The position numbers were made by a program, and so were the translations under genes. Shown here piece by piece: positions 26,766 through 35,690 of a stretch of DNA of 64,000 nucleotides (its first letter is position 1; every line of letters begins with the position of its first letter). The notes below the pieces were generated by a model. It was not told where the DNA came from. It made no database searches and saw only the letters and a list, made by a program, of their open reading frames with translations. The stretch spans positions 1,240,001 through 1,304,000 of the forward strand of contig OX638352.1 in assembly GCA_951813545.1 (NCBI GenBank). The letters are read 5' to 3'. This DNA comes from an uncultured Poribacteria bacterium (GTDB lineage Bacteria; Poribacteria; WGA-4E; WGA-3G).

Positions 26766-28460
26766 GTGCATGATCTTGTTATTCGCAATGGAACGGTTAT
26801 TGATGGGACCGGCAAGCCAAGTTTTGAAGCCGATGTTGCTATCAATGGTGAGTGTATCACAGTTGTCGGTGATGTTTCTGATGCTGCGTACCAAGTAATT
26901 GATGCCACAGGCAAGCTCGTTACACCAGGCTTTGTAGATACGCATACACACATGGATGCACAGTTTATGTGGGATCCATTCGGCACACCGGCATGCTGGC
27001 ACGGCATTACCACACTAATTCTCGGGAGTTGCGGCGTAAGTTTTGCTCCTGTCAAGCAGACAGACCACATGGTTTTAGCGAAGGTCCTTGAAAGTGTTGA
27101 AGGTATCCCTGCGGAAAGTATCATGTCAAGTCTGCGTTGGAATTGGGAGACTTTTGGGGAATTCTACGATGCGTTAGATGCATGCCCGAAGGGCGTGAAT
27201 GTCTGTGGTATGATTGGGCATGCGGCGACCCGTTACCACGCCATGGGTGAAGATAGCCTAAAAAAGGATAGGAATCCAACTGCCGATGAAATGAAAACGA
27301 TGCAGCGTTTCGTTGATGAGGCGATGGAGGCAGGCGCGCTGGGATTCTCTACTTCTCGAACCCTTACGCACAAAACCTCTGAAGGTATTCCTATTCCTGG
27401 TACCTTCGCACATCTTGATGAACTTGTCGCGCTCGCGCAAGCCGTTGGTAAACACAACAAAGGTGTTTTTCAATGGGCACCCGGTTTTGGGGAGTATGAA
27501 AACTATCCGACAACAGAGTATCCAGAAACGCGAAAGGAGATCCACCGCATTGCTGAGGTAAACCGACAGAGCGGATGTCCAGTGATCTTCAGCGCGTTCA
27601 CACACGAAGCTGTACCGACAATCCAGACCTTATATTTGAAATGGCTTGATGAAGAGCGAGCCGCCGGGGCACAAGCACGTCCGATGGTGTCTTCCCGCGT
27701 GAACACGGTGATGGTTGGTCTTTGTAATTGGATGCCGATTCGCGACGCGAGCGCGTGGCGGGAATTATATAGTCTCCCATACACTGAACGGTTGATAGCG
27801 ATCCAAGATGAAGAGACGCGTGCGAAGTTGTTAGATATTCCTCCAGAAAGTGATGAACGTCTTGGTAAAATGCTATATCGTTTCGGACCGACAGAATGCG
27901 AATATGTCCGTAAATCGGAGAATCTATTGCGCAATATTGCAGATGAAAACAACGAACGTCCGATAGAGACGGTTGTGCGGTTATTCCACGAAACCGATGG
28001 ACGACAACTCTTTGCTTTTGCAACAAACAATCATAATCTTGCGCATGTTGAAGAGGTTGTACGTTACCGAGACTCCCTCCTCGGTCTCGGTGATGCAGGT
28101 GCGCATGTCAACGCTATCTGCGATGCATCCCTCTCAACGCATGCTTTAACGTATTGGCACGGTGAACGACAGGTGTTCAGTCTTGAAGAAACAATCCGTC
28201 GGTTAACTTCCGATGGCGCGGAAGCCTTTGGGATTCCTGAGCGCGGGCTGCTAAAACCGGGGTATTATGCCGATGTCAATGTGATTGATGAAGAAAACCT
28301 CCGCATGGAAGTTCCCGAATTTGTATATGATCTACCTGTTGGGGCGGGACGCTGGACGCAGCGGGCAGAGGGTTACGATTACACCCTTGTGAACGGCAAG
28401 GTTGTTGTTGAGGACGACAACCATACAGGTCGTCTTGTCGGGAAGCTAATTAGAATTTAA
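26766..28460 (+). CDS. N-acyl-D-amino-acid deacylase family amidohydrolase
   Basis: A 564-residue member of the D-aminoacylase branch of the amidohydrolase superfamily, starting at GTG with AAAGGAGAG upstream. The N-terminal composite domain opens with LVIRNGTVIDGTGKPSFEADVAI; the metal motif HTHMDAQ is at residues about 60-66; CGVSFAP and later GDAGAHVNAICD carry further family signatures; the C-terminal strands read GLLKPGYYADVNVID. The enzyme should hydrolyse N-acyl-D-amino acids or a related amide in the cytoplasm with zinc. The real substrate is uncertain because this branch is broad. Confidence 0.9.
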   Translation: MHDLVIRNGTVIDGTGKPSFEADVAINGECITVVGDVSDAAYQVIDATGKLVTPGFVDTHTHMDAQFMWDPFGTPACWHGITTLILGSCGVSFAPVKQTDHMVLAKVLESVEGIPAESIMSSLRWNWETFGEFYDALDACPKGVNVCGMIGHAATRYHAMGEDSLKKDRNPTADEMKTMQRFVDEAMEAGALGFSTSRTLTHKTSEGIPIPGTFAHLDELVALAQAVGKHNKGVFQWAPGFGEYENYPTTEYPETRKEIHRIAEVNRQSGCPVIFSAFTHEAVPTIQTLYLKWLDEERAAGAQARPMVSSRVNTVMVGLCNWMPIRDASAWRELYSLPYTERLIAIQDEETRAKLLDIPPESDERLGKMLYRFGPTECEYVRKSENLLRNIADENNERPIETVVRLFHETDGRQLFAFATNNHNLAHVEEVVRYRDSLLGLGDAGAHVNAICDASLSTHALTYWHGERQVFSLEETIRRLTSDGAEAFGIPERGLLKPGYYADVNVIDEENLRMEVPEFVYDLPVGAGRWTQRAEGYDYTLVNGKVVVEDDNHTGRLVGKLIRI

Positions 28461-28523
28461 GGCTCATAGGCACACCAAGAGGTATGAAAACCAGACGCAC
28501 CTTTTGTGAGGGACAGGCTCATT

Positions 28524-28727
28524 ATGAGAGAATACGCACAAACCCCTGAATCAGATGACCCAAAAAGCGAGCAGTTCCGCGATTATATCCGGCACCGACA
28601 ACTCGAAATGCTTTCTGAGGATTTATGGGACGAATATCTCTGGGGCGAGTTAGGTGCGGCAGTCCGAGATTTCGAGAATGAACCGTGGGGAAAACCTTCT
28701 GATGAAGATAACCCGGAATCACCTTAA
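28524..28727 (+). CDS. Small acidic hypothetical protein
   Basis: A 67-residue acidic protein (start at ATG 28524; a GTG at 28506 would add six residues). It is rich in Asp, Glu and Trp (LSEDLWDEYLWGELG) and has no known motif. It ends two bases before the GTG start of the DNA methyltransferase, so both are probably translated from one message. Controller proteins of restriction systems are DNA-binding and basic, which this protein is not; a DNA-mimic role would fit its charge but is a guess. Confidence 0.5.
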   Translation: MREYAQTPESDDPKSEQFRDYIRHRQLEMLSEDLWDEYLWGELGAAVRDFENEPWGKPSDEDNPESP

Positions 28728-28729
28728 TT

Positions 28730-29665
28730 GTGAGACGCGTAAACATCATGGGCAATTCATCTAAAAAAAACTGCATCATCCTCCATGAAAATTGCACCAC
28801 TGCCTTAGATGGCAGCGACTTTTCCTCAAGAATAAACCTCTCCTTTCTTGACCCGCCTTTCAATCAAGATAAGGCTTACAACGCTTGGGATGATAATTTG
28901 CCTGCTGAGAAATATTGGGAGTGGATGCGCCAGATTTGTGCAAAGGTGTATACATTGACTTCCAATGGCGGTGCAATTTATTTCATGCAACGTGAGAAAA
29001 ACACGGAATACGTCCTGCAATGCTTACGGAATACTGGGTGGACTTTTCAAAATTTGATTATCTGGAAAAAGAAAACCTCGGCAGTACCAGGGACAAAGCG
29101 TTTCGGCAAGCACTATCAGGTTATTGCGTTTGCAACGAAAGGTAAAACACCACGTGTTTTCAATCGCCTCCGCATTGATCCCCCACTACCGGTAGGTTAC
29201 AAGCATGAACGTGAAAATGGAATGTATGTTCCTGATGTATGGGATGATATTCGTGAGTTGACCTCTGGCTATTTTGCCGGCGATGAAGCGTTGCGAGATG
29301 CAGATGGGAATCGCTTGCACAAACAACAGGCACCTATTCAACTCCTTTTACGGATTATCCTCTCTTCTACAAACCCCAGTGATGTTGTTTTAGATCCATT
29401 CGCAGGCTCAGGGACAACACTGATTGTAGCAGAGCAATTGACGCGGAAGTCGATTGGGATTGAATTGGATCGCCACAATGTTGCACTCATTCAAAACAGA
29501 CTTGCTGAACAGAGAGAATCCGACGACATTTCACGCTTTTTCAAGGATTACGCATGCACCCCGGACTTAGAGGCAATTTGGGGGGCAGCTGCGCTAGTGG
29601 AAAAATCTATATCTTCTGAGACATCTGCTTCTAAACAGATGGCCCTTTTTGAATTGAAGCAATAA
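28730..29665 (+). CDS. Type II site-specific DNA methyltransferase (beta class)
   Basis: A 311-residue DNA methyltransferase. The catalytic motif IV, LDPPFN, is near residue 40 and the AdoMet-binding motif I, DPFAGSGTT, near residue 223; this order (IV before I) defines the beta class, which methylates adenine-N6 or cytosine-N4. The recognition region lies between the two motifs and IGIELD follows. It starts at GTG 28730 (an ATG at 28748 is also possible). Its stop codon touches the start of the endonuclease gene, which is broken, so this is now probably a solitary methyltransferase that still marks its site. Confidence 0.92.
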   Translation: MRRVNIMGNSSKKNCIILHENCTTALDGSDFSSRINLSFLDPPFNQDKAYNAWDDNLPAEKYWEWMRQICAKVYTLTSNGGAIYFMQREKNTEYVLQCLRNTGWTFQNLIIWKKKTSAVPGTKRFGKHYQVIAFATKGKTPRVFNRLRIDPPLPVGYKHERENGMYVPDVWDDIRELTSGYFAGDEALRDADGNRLHKQQAPIQLLLRIILSSTNPSDVVLDPFAGSGTTLIVAEQLTRKSIGIELDRHNVALIQNRLAEQRESDDISRFFKDYACTPDLEAIWGAAALVEKSISSETSASKQMALFELKQ

Positions 29666-30633
29666 ATGATTTACTCTATTTATCACTTTTTTGCTGACTT
29701 GTGCGAAAAAAAAGAGGATTTTCTCTCGGAAAATAAACTTGAGAATTTTCCATTTGATGAACAAATGCTTTCTTGTGCCAATAAGGGCATATTCCCTGAT
29801 CTAGCCATTATAGTAAAACCCGAAAATAAGAGAGCACTTTGGAAAACACAAAACACCTCACCACCGCTGGCGAGGATTGTATCCTCGCCTCTTTGGGGTG
29901 TCTAATTAATTCTAAACTTTACTATAAACTCAATGATAGCGATGTACAGTTTACTGGTGGGGAATTGATTGAGCTCAAGGATAGCAAAAAGGGTTATTCA
30001 GTTGCCTCTTTTAACTCAACGATTCCGACGGGTGAAAAGGACATTAAGAAGTTAACTGAAGGTGAAAAGAATACTATCCGGACACAGATGCAAGAAGCAG
30101 GGAACAATATATTTTCCTTGCCTATTCGTCAAGTTTTTTATCTGATTCGTGGTAAAAAACAACGGAATGTGAAAGTCTGTTTGACTCACGGAAAATTTTT
30201 TGAAACGGTTCCTGTTTCAACACTTATTTCAGAGTCTTTTGGTCAAGCTCTGGAGGAACGGCTAAACGAACTTGGGGAATCATTGTCACCATCTTTGAAA
30301 CGTAACTTGTTAGATCTGTTCGGTGAACAGCAAACTTTCAGTAGAACGAGAAGCGTGGATGATGCCTCAGTAAGGTTACGCTTTCGTATTATGACAGAGG
30401 TTAAGGCTGGCGCAAATATATTGAATCCGAATCAGTATTCTCAAATTGGTGACAATACGCTGAGTTTTGCTGTTCCATGTCATAGCGATGCCGAGAGAAA
30501 TCAACAGCACAATAAAATGAAGATTGCCTTTCAGGAGATGGATTGTGAAAAGTTATTTTCACAGATGGAAGTTTTTAGTCTTCAGCATCATTTTAATGGA
30601 AAATTTCTTATTTTTCAGGCGAATCTATCATAG
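29666..30633 (+). pseudogene. Type II restriction endonuclease (PD-(D/E)XK) interrupted by a MITE
   Basis: Two frames, 29666-29809 and 29929-30633, are parts of one gene split by the 116-bp element at 29811-29926. Without the element and one TA the sequence reads continuously ...IFPDLAI-K-LNDSDVQ..., giving 283 residues. The joined protein shows PD (in FPDLAI), then GGELIELKDSK with E-L-K: the PD-(D/E)XK catalytic site, with the insertion between its two halves. The stretch SVASFNSTIPTG that follows is typical of ApaLI-like type II endonucleases as far as I can judge. The frame shift (116 is not a multiple of three) leaves a 79-residue product and possibly a C-terminal product from an ATG inside the MITE (29839) that lacks the PD part. 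Confidence 0.85.
29811..29926. mobile_element. 116-bp TA-flanked MITE, copy A (inside the endonuclease gene)
   Basis: The ends TAGTAAA and TTTACTA are inverted repeats and the element is flanked by TA on both sides, as for IS630/Tc1-like transposition. In the middle a hairpin gaggattgtatcctc lies beside the shared cgctggcgagg core. A second copy in opposite orientation is at 42924-43038 and a decayed end is at 33917. There is no coding capacity and no matching transposase in this window. Confidence 0.85.
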
Positions 30634-30644
30634 GAGGTTGTATT

Positions 30645-32384
30645 TTGAAAAAGTGCCGGTGCTTGATACAGTTGATTGTCTTCTGTATTATAGCGTGTTT
30701 TGTTGTAAGTGTTGACGGATTTGCTAAAGACATATCGTTTGATGAAGTCCCTGAAAGTATCCAGAAGATTGCCCTCCGCGAAATCGGGGATGTACCAATT
30801 AGCGATGTTGACCGAGAAAAAGAAGATGGCAAAACTGTATACGACATAGAGGCGAAAGACGATAGCATTGACATCGAACTTGAAATCGCAGCTGATGGCA
30901 CATTCAGGGAGAAGGATGTTACAGAGAAGATCGCTTTCTCGGAGCTGCCGATACCTGTCCAAGATACAGTTCATCGGCACGTCGGCACACTGAAAATTAA
31001 TGATGTGGAGCGCAGGACCGAACTCGGCATGAGTATTGTGGGGAGTCGTTTGCAAACCGAGATGGTTTATTACGACGTTGAAGCCGAAGAGTTCGGCGTA
31101 GAAATTGACTTGGAAATTGCCCCAGACGGCAGATTGTTAGATATAGATATAAGCGATCCTATCCGACTCAAGGTAAAACTGCTCGCGAAATCCAAGATTC
31201 CCACACTTTCCGACATCGCACCCTATCGGGAGGCACTCGTGTTTTACGAGTACAGCGTCCAGAAACGTCTGGAGGGCAAATTCAAAGGTAAAAAACTCCG
31301 CGTCGCGCATTGGGCAATCTACGACAATCAACCCCAGACAATCGGAAAAGCAAAGGTAGGAAGTTCGCACACGCTCCACCTTTACCCGTACCAACGATTT
31401 AGTGAGTTTGAGAGTCTTTACACCAGCGATACACTTGCGTTAGACGCTGAAATTCCACTCTATCACGATGTCGGTCAGAAGATTCTTGAGAACCGTTCTG
31501 TTGAGGAGCGTTACGACTACGACAGCATTTTTTCAGAGAAGATGCCCACCTTCTGGCGGATAAAAGATCAACTCAAACTTGTATCCTTGGGAGACTCGCG
31601 CGGCGAGGCAGGTGTTCGTGCGGAGATGTTTTATGGTGAAGAAAATCTCAAAACGCCGATGGCGTATAACCTCGCAATTTCAGGCGGCCCGTTGGAATTC
31701 CAAGAGATTGTTGTTGATAAATATCTCATCAAAATGCCCAGATTAGAATGGGTAGTTTATCAGATGTCGCCCCGCTCAGTGAATCGGCATTTTGAGCATT
31801 CAGCTCACCGGCGATTGCTAAAGAGCCGCGGTTTCGCCTTTGATCGTAAACATGCCAAGACCCTCTGGCAGAGCTCTGATGAAGGTGAAAATAAAAAGAC
31901 GGTTGCTGCAATTACTTCAATACCGCACGTCTCAGAATACTGGAACGAACGGCCATGGGGTTGGAAGTTTAAGGCTGAGGTATGGCACAATCCGAAGGTA
32001 AAAAAAGTGAGACAGAGATGGGAGATTTCTGAGAAGCGCTGGAACCGTCTTACATCAATGATTGATGCATTGGGTAAGCGAGATATTAAAGTTTTGCTGT
32101 ATTTGTCGCCCCTCCACCCGATTATGCGAAACCAACCCGTCGTAGACGATGATGGCACAACCCAGAAGGGGTATCTGGAATTGGTGGATCGATTGAAACA
32201 ATTGGAAGCTGAGTACGCGAACCTCGTTTTCGTTGATTTCCTTCAGGGTGGCGATCACGACTTCTCTCCAGAGATGTTCAAAGACCTTGACCATTTGAAT
32301 GCACTTGGCGCAACAAAGTTGACGCAGACGTTAGAAGAAATCCGATTTTTTAACGATTCGCAAGGCGTTAGATTAAGCGATTAG
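30645..32384 (+). CDS. Secreted protein with two PepSY-like modules and an SGNH hydrolase-like domain
   Basis: A 579-residue protein starting at TTG behind a strong TAGGAGG site. A signal peptide or anchor covers residues 1-27. Two PepSY-like modules follow (about 30-90 and 95-165), each with the pattern VPESIQ...DGKTVYDIEA...IELEIAADG. The rest is a large domain with an SGNH block I, LGDSRG, near residue 314 and block V, DLDHLN (DxxH), near 548, as in AlgJ/AlgX/DltD-like acyl-transfer proteins. The next gene is an MBOAT acyltransferase, which supports a role in acylating an exported polymer. The PepSY part could keep it inactive or dock it; this combination is unusual. Confidence 0.75.
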   Translation: MKKCRCLIQLIVFCIIACFVVSVDGFAKDISFDEVPESIQKIALREIGDVPISDVDREKEDGKTVYDIEAKDDSIDIELEIAADGTFREKDVTEKIAFSELPIPVQDTVHRHVGTLKINDVERRTELGMSIVGSRLQTEMVYYDVEAEEFGVEIDLEIAPDGRLLDIDISDPIRLKVKLLAKSKIPTLSDIAPYREALVFYEYSVQKRLEGKFKGKKLRVAHWAIYDNQPQTIGKAKVGSSHTLHLYPYQRFSEFESLYTSDTLALDAEIPLYHDVGQKILENRSVEERYDYDSIFSEKMPTFWRIKDQLKLVSLGDSRGEAGVRAEMFYGEENLKTPMAYNLAISGGPLEFQEIVVDKYLIKMPRLEWVVYQMSPRSVNRHFEHSAHRRLLKSRGFAFDRKHAKTLWQSSDEGENKKTVAAITSIPHVSEYWNERPWGWKFKAEVWHNPKVKKVRQRWEISEKRWNRLTSMIDALGKRDIKVLLYLSPLHPIMRNQPVVDDDGTTQKGYLELVDRLKQLEAEYANLVFVDFLQGGDHDFSPEMFKDLDHLNALGATKLTQTLEEIRFFNDSQGVRLSD

Positions 32385-32509
32385 GCACCATAACAGGTTT
32401 CGTTGAAGGAAGGGCAGTCTGTCATCACTTTTTCGATTTCCCCCTGAACTTCACCGAAAACCATCGTGAAACGAAGTGGAACGATGCCCAAGAGCCAATA
32501 GTTAAAAAT

Positions 32510-33913
32510 ATGGTTTTTAGTTCGCATATTTTTGTCTACTACTTTCTCCCTATTGCTCTCGTAACTTACTACCTCCTCCCGCACCGAGCAAAACACTTCG
32601 GGTTGACGCTTTTTAGTTATATCTTTTACGGCTGGGCAAACCCCTTGTTTGCTCCCCTAATGTTTGCTTCAACACTGATTGATTATACGTGTGGTCGAGT
32701 TATCTCTGAGAATAAGCGTCAGCAGCGTCGCAAATTGGCAGTGACGGTTTCGATCTGTTCAAATCTGTCCCTTTTAGGTTTTTTCAAATACTTCAATTTT
32801 GGTGTTGCGAACGTAAACGCTGTTGTAGATTGGCTGGGGCTACCGATATGGGAAGGGGTTCTTCACGTAACGCTTCCGCTCGGTATCAGTTTCTATACAT
32901 TCCAGTCGATGAGTTATACGATAGATGTCTACCGTGGCGATGCGAAGGCGATTCGGAATTTTATTGACTTCGCCTGTTACGTGTCAATGTTTCCGCAACT
33001 CGTCGCGGGTCCCATCGTTCGGTTTTCGGAAATTGCCGATCAACTACAGCATCGCGCACATACATTGCAAAAGTTCGCGCGCGGTATCGCGTTTTTCTCG
33101 CTCGGTATGGCAAAGAAGGTTTTGATTGCCAATCCCTGTGGTAAATGTGCGGACACAGTCTTCGATGCCGGTGTCGTTGGCACGCTTGAAGCATGGTATG
33201 GCGTAATCGCTTATGCCTTTCAAATCTATTTCGATTTTAGCGGTTATTCCGACATGGCGATCGGTTTAGGGTTGATGCTGGGGTTCACTTTTGCTAAGAA
33301 CTTTGATTCACCCTATCACTCTGAGTCTATTACAGAATTCTGGCGGCGATGGCACATCTCGCTTTCCAGTTGGTTACGTGATTACCTCTATATTCCGCTC
33401 GGTGGAAACCGTCGAAGTGCTGCTCGCACCTACGTCAACTTGGCACTTGTGATGCTGCTTGGGGGCTTATGGCACGGCGCATCGTGGAATTTCGTTATCT
33501 GGGGTGGGATTCACGGCGGTATGCTTGCGCTTGAGAGGAAACAGGGAAAAGCGAGTTTTTATGCATCTCTACGGAAACCATTGCGGATCATAGCGACGTT
33601 CCTACTTGTGTTGATAGCATGGGTTTTCTTTAGAATCAGTGAACTATCACACGCAATCGTTTATCTGCAATGCATGTTCAGCAAAGTGTCTGTTCACACA
33701 AGCACCGATTTAATCGCCGGTATTCTCTATCAGCCTTACTATCTATTAGTTATCGGAATAGCAAGTGTTGTCACTTGGTATTTTCCACAGACATGGGAGT
33801 GGACACAGCAGTTGACCCCTCTCAAAATGGCGGTATGTCTGTGTCTGTTCTGGTTGGCCCTCGCTGTTTTGGCAACGCAGGCGTACAATCCATTCATCTA
33901 TTTTATTTTTTAA
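32510..33913 (+). CDS. MBOAT family O-acyltransferase, AlgI-like
   Basis: A 467-residue polytopic enzyme. The start VFSSHIFVYYFLPIAL, the QSMSYTIDVYRGD motif, FPQLVAGPIVRF, FDFSGYSDMAIG, the FWRRWHISLSSWLRDYLYIPLGGNR stretch and the LGGLWHGASWNFV motif with the catalytic His (about residue 322) are all hallmarks of AlgI/DltB-type membrane-bound O-acyltransferases. It carries acetyl groups across the inner membrane and passes them to a periplasmic SGNH partner. Three such partners are encoded here: before it (30645) and after the two insertion sequences (37226, 38788). Confidence 0.95.
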   Translation: MVFSSHIFVYYFLPIALVTYYLLPHRAKHFGLTLFSYIFYGWANPLFAPLMFASTLIDYTCGRVISENKRQQRRKLAVTVSICSNLSLLGFFKYFNFGVANVNAVVDWLGLPIWEGVLHVTLPLGISFYTFQSMSYTIDVYRGDAKAIRNFIDFACYVSMFPQLVAGPIVRFSEIADQLQHRAHTLQKFARGIAFFSLGMAKKVLIANPCGKCADTVFDAGVVGTLEAWYGVIAYAFQIYFDFSGYSDMAIGLGLMLGFTFAKNFDSPYHSESITEFWRRWHISLSSWLRDYLYIPLGGNRRSAARTYVNLALVMLLGGLWHGASWNFVIWGGIHGGMLALERKQGKASFYASLRKPLRIIATFLLVLIAWVFFRISELSHAIVYLQCMFSKVSVHTSTDLIAGILYQPYYLLVIGIASVVTWYFPQTWEWTQQLTPLKMAVCLCLFWLALAVLATQAYNPFIYFIF

Positions 33914-33916
33914 TTA

Positions 33917-33945
33917 TGGTAAAACCTGAAAATATGTAGACAGTT
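33917..33945. repeat. Decayed end of the TA-flanked MITE (copy C)
   Basis: tatggtaaaacctgaaaatatgtagacag resembles one end of copies A and B (copy B, reversed: tagtaaaatccgaaaatatg). No matching second end is seen, perhaps because the region was later hit by the IS at 34033. Confidence 0.4.
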
Positions 33946-34032
33946 GTTTAACGTGAGTTTGATAATTAAACGTTGGTTGAAGAATAAAGGACAAATATGG
34001 ACGTAGGTGTTTTTGCTTGGGTGTTTCCCCTT

Positions 34033-35430
34033 ACTAAAGTTTGGACAATATTGTAAACTTATGCTGCCTTGTCGAAAGGCAGGGGTGTATCCTCTTGAAC
34101 ACTGACATTAATATTCTGCGAGTTTGTTTTTTCATTGAACTTGGCAGAAAATAACGCTATCGCCATTTGCGAGCGAAGATAAGCCACCCGTAAACCTTGT
34201 GTGAGTTTTCCGGGGCGATACCAATGAATGCCGAGATGTTGACAGACCTCGAGAACACTTATCATTTTTTGCGTCGCGTGGCGTGTTGAGAATATCAACT
34301 TTGTAAGACTTGCTGCGACGAAACTGAGTTGAACGAACCGATTGATGCTCTTGCGAGACTTCAGGCGATAAGCATCGAAGCCGAAGTGCTGTTTGGCATC
34401 TCGAAAGGCAGTTTCTATCTGCCACCTTTGTTGATAATACTCGATAATCTTCGGGATTTCAAGCGTCAAATCCGTTGTAAAGACGCAGAAATACCGATAC
34501 GGTTTTGAGACCTTCGGGTGGTTTCGGATAACGACGAGTCGGACTTCAGCATCACACATCCGCGTCCGAACGACCTTTGAGGCAATTGAATAACTTTTTG
34601 CGTTTATATCTATGTCGTTATATCGCAGTCGGCGAATATCGAGACGGTCTCCGTATTTCCGAGGGCGCCCGCGTTGGCGACGTTTTGCGGGTTTCGGTAA
34701 ACGATAGAAAACCGCATTAGATTTCGCACGACATAAGATATGATGTCCGAAACGCAATGCCATTGTAAACACTTTTCGCCGTGCGAAGCCACGGTCAAAG
34801 ATAATAAGGCCCGGCAGGATCTTTGAACAAATACGCTTCAACACCGCATCGCTTTCATCGCGGAGCGTCTGGGGAGTCATGAGTTTCACCCAGACGGGGA
34901 ATAGATGCCACTGTGTCGCCGTCTGACAAAGTAAACCTAACGCGCCAAACTCGTGTCCGTAATGAAACTTCGATTGATTCACGCCTCCCTTTTGATAACT
35001 GAAGTTGCGGAAAAAATGCAGACCCCATTGGAATTTGCCCGTCTTCAGAGCCTTCGTCTCATCATAGACATAAACCCAATCCCTAAAGCGGTGTTGGATG
35101 TGCCTGATGAGAACCGCTGCGACAGCATCGGCACTCCATTGCCCCCGCGAAAGGAACTTCGGAAAGGACCAATACTTCGTCTCTGAACCACTACATTGAT
35201 AAACTTCCGTCAGCGTTCCACGCCCCCTATTGGCGATGAAGCCAAAGATAAACGCTTGGAAAAGCGAGAAGTTTTGTTCATTGAATAAACGACGAAAATC
35301 CGATAGAATATCTCCTAAGCAGAAAAGGAGGTCCATGTTTACTGTCCTTTCAAAACAGGTGTGTTTATGAAAGGATACCTCTTTTTCTGCTTTTTCGCAC
35401 TATAATTCTAAAAATTGTCCAAACTTTAGT
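34033..35430 (-). mobile_element. Complete IS4-type insertion sequence (IS-A), 1398 bp
   Basis: The 17-bp terminal repeats ACTAAAGTTTGGACAAT (34033-34049 and, inverted, 35414-35430) are perfect. A 7-bp target duplication, tcccctt, lies at 34026-34032 and 35431-35437. One intact transposase gene fills the element on the minus strand. The MITE at 16697-16920 has the same ends. The good state of ends, duplication and gene suggests recent insertion. Confidence 0.92.
34059..35336 (-). CDS. Transposase, DDE superfamily (IS4/IS701-like)
   Basis: A 425-residue transposase. First Asp in VYDETKALK (about residue 96), second Asp in IIFDRGFARRK (about 180) and the Glu within the Y-(2)-R-(3)-E-(6)-K signature YQQRWQIETAFRDAK (about 305), so the DDE triad is complete. 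An AT-hook-like RRQRGRPRKYG stretch precedes the last part. The first codons are part of a 15-bp stem (arms 35318-35332 and 35377-35391, one mismatch) that can fold in transcripts from outside. It cuts and pastes the element at the ACTAAAG ends. Confidence 0.92.
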   Translation of the reverse strand: MDLLFCLGDILSDFRRLFNEQNFSLFQAFIFGFIANRGRGTLTEVYQCSGSETKYWSFPKFLSRGQWSADAVAAVLIRHIQHRFRDWVYVYDETKALKTGKFQWGLHFFRNFSYQKGGVNQSKFHYGHEFGALGLLCQTATQWHLFPVWVKLMTPQTLRDESDAVLKRICSKILPGLIIFDRGFARRKVFTMALRFGHHILCRAKSNAVFYRLPKPAKRRQRGRPRKYGDRLDIRRLRYNDIDINAKSYSIASKVVRTRMCDAEVRLVVIRNHPKVSKPYRYFCVFTTDLTLEIPKIIEYYQQRWQIETAFRDAKQHFGFDAYRLKSRKSINRFVQLSFVAASLTKLIFSTRHATQKMISVLEVCQHLGIHWYRPGKLTQGLRVAYLRSQMAIALFSAKFNEKTNSQNINVSVQEDTPLPFDKAA

Positions 35431-35545
35431 TCCCCTTAGGTTGAGCGGTAAAATCACAAGTGCTTTTTCGCTATACACAGCGTTCCGGTCTTCAATGAAC
35501 CCTTCGGGGAGATAGGTGGAGCGAAACCCAACATCCCAAACCGTG
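35431..35545. other. 115-bp spacer between the two insertion sequences
   Basis: It begins with the target duplication of IS-A and ends with that of IS-B. No gene is present. It was the host sequence between the MBOAT gene and the AlgJ-like gene before the insertions. Confidence 0.6.
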
Positions 35546-35605
35546 CTCATCTGCCCCCATTTTTTGTAGAGGTTTTGTGGTGAAAGGTTTGAGATGGAAA
35601 AGTTG

Positions 35606-35634
35606 TTGGAAAGTCAGGGGTGTTCTGATAAAAT
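35606..35634 (+). promoter_or_regulatory. Internal transposase promoter of IS-B
   Basis: TTGGAA at 35606-35611, 17-bp spacer, TAAAAT at 35629-35634. Transcription would begin about 35641, inside the left arm of the fold-back stem, so the native mRNA would lack most of that arm. Confidence 0.5.
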
Positions 35635-35690
35635 ACCTCCTTACAATGTCTGACTTACCCGGCAAGGTTTATCTGTAAGGAGGTATTTTA
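35629..35690 (+). promoter_or_regulatory. Fold-back stem hiding the transposase ribosome site
   Basis: Perfect 17-bp arms taaaatacctccttaca (35629-35645) and tgtaaggaggtatttta (35674-35690) enclose a 28-base loop. The right arm contains the AAGGAGGT ribosome site and the A of the start codon. Read-through transcripts would fold and block translation. Confidence 0.75.

Noticed and set aside
27503..28030. 175-residue minus-strand open frame
   Set aside because: It is antisense to the conserved amidohydrolase gene.
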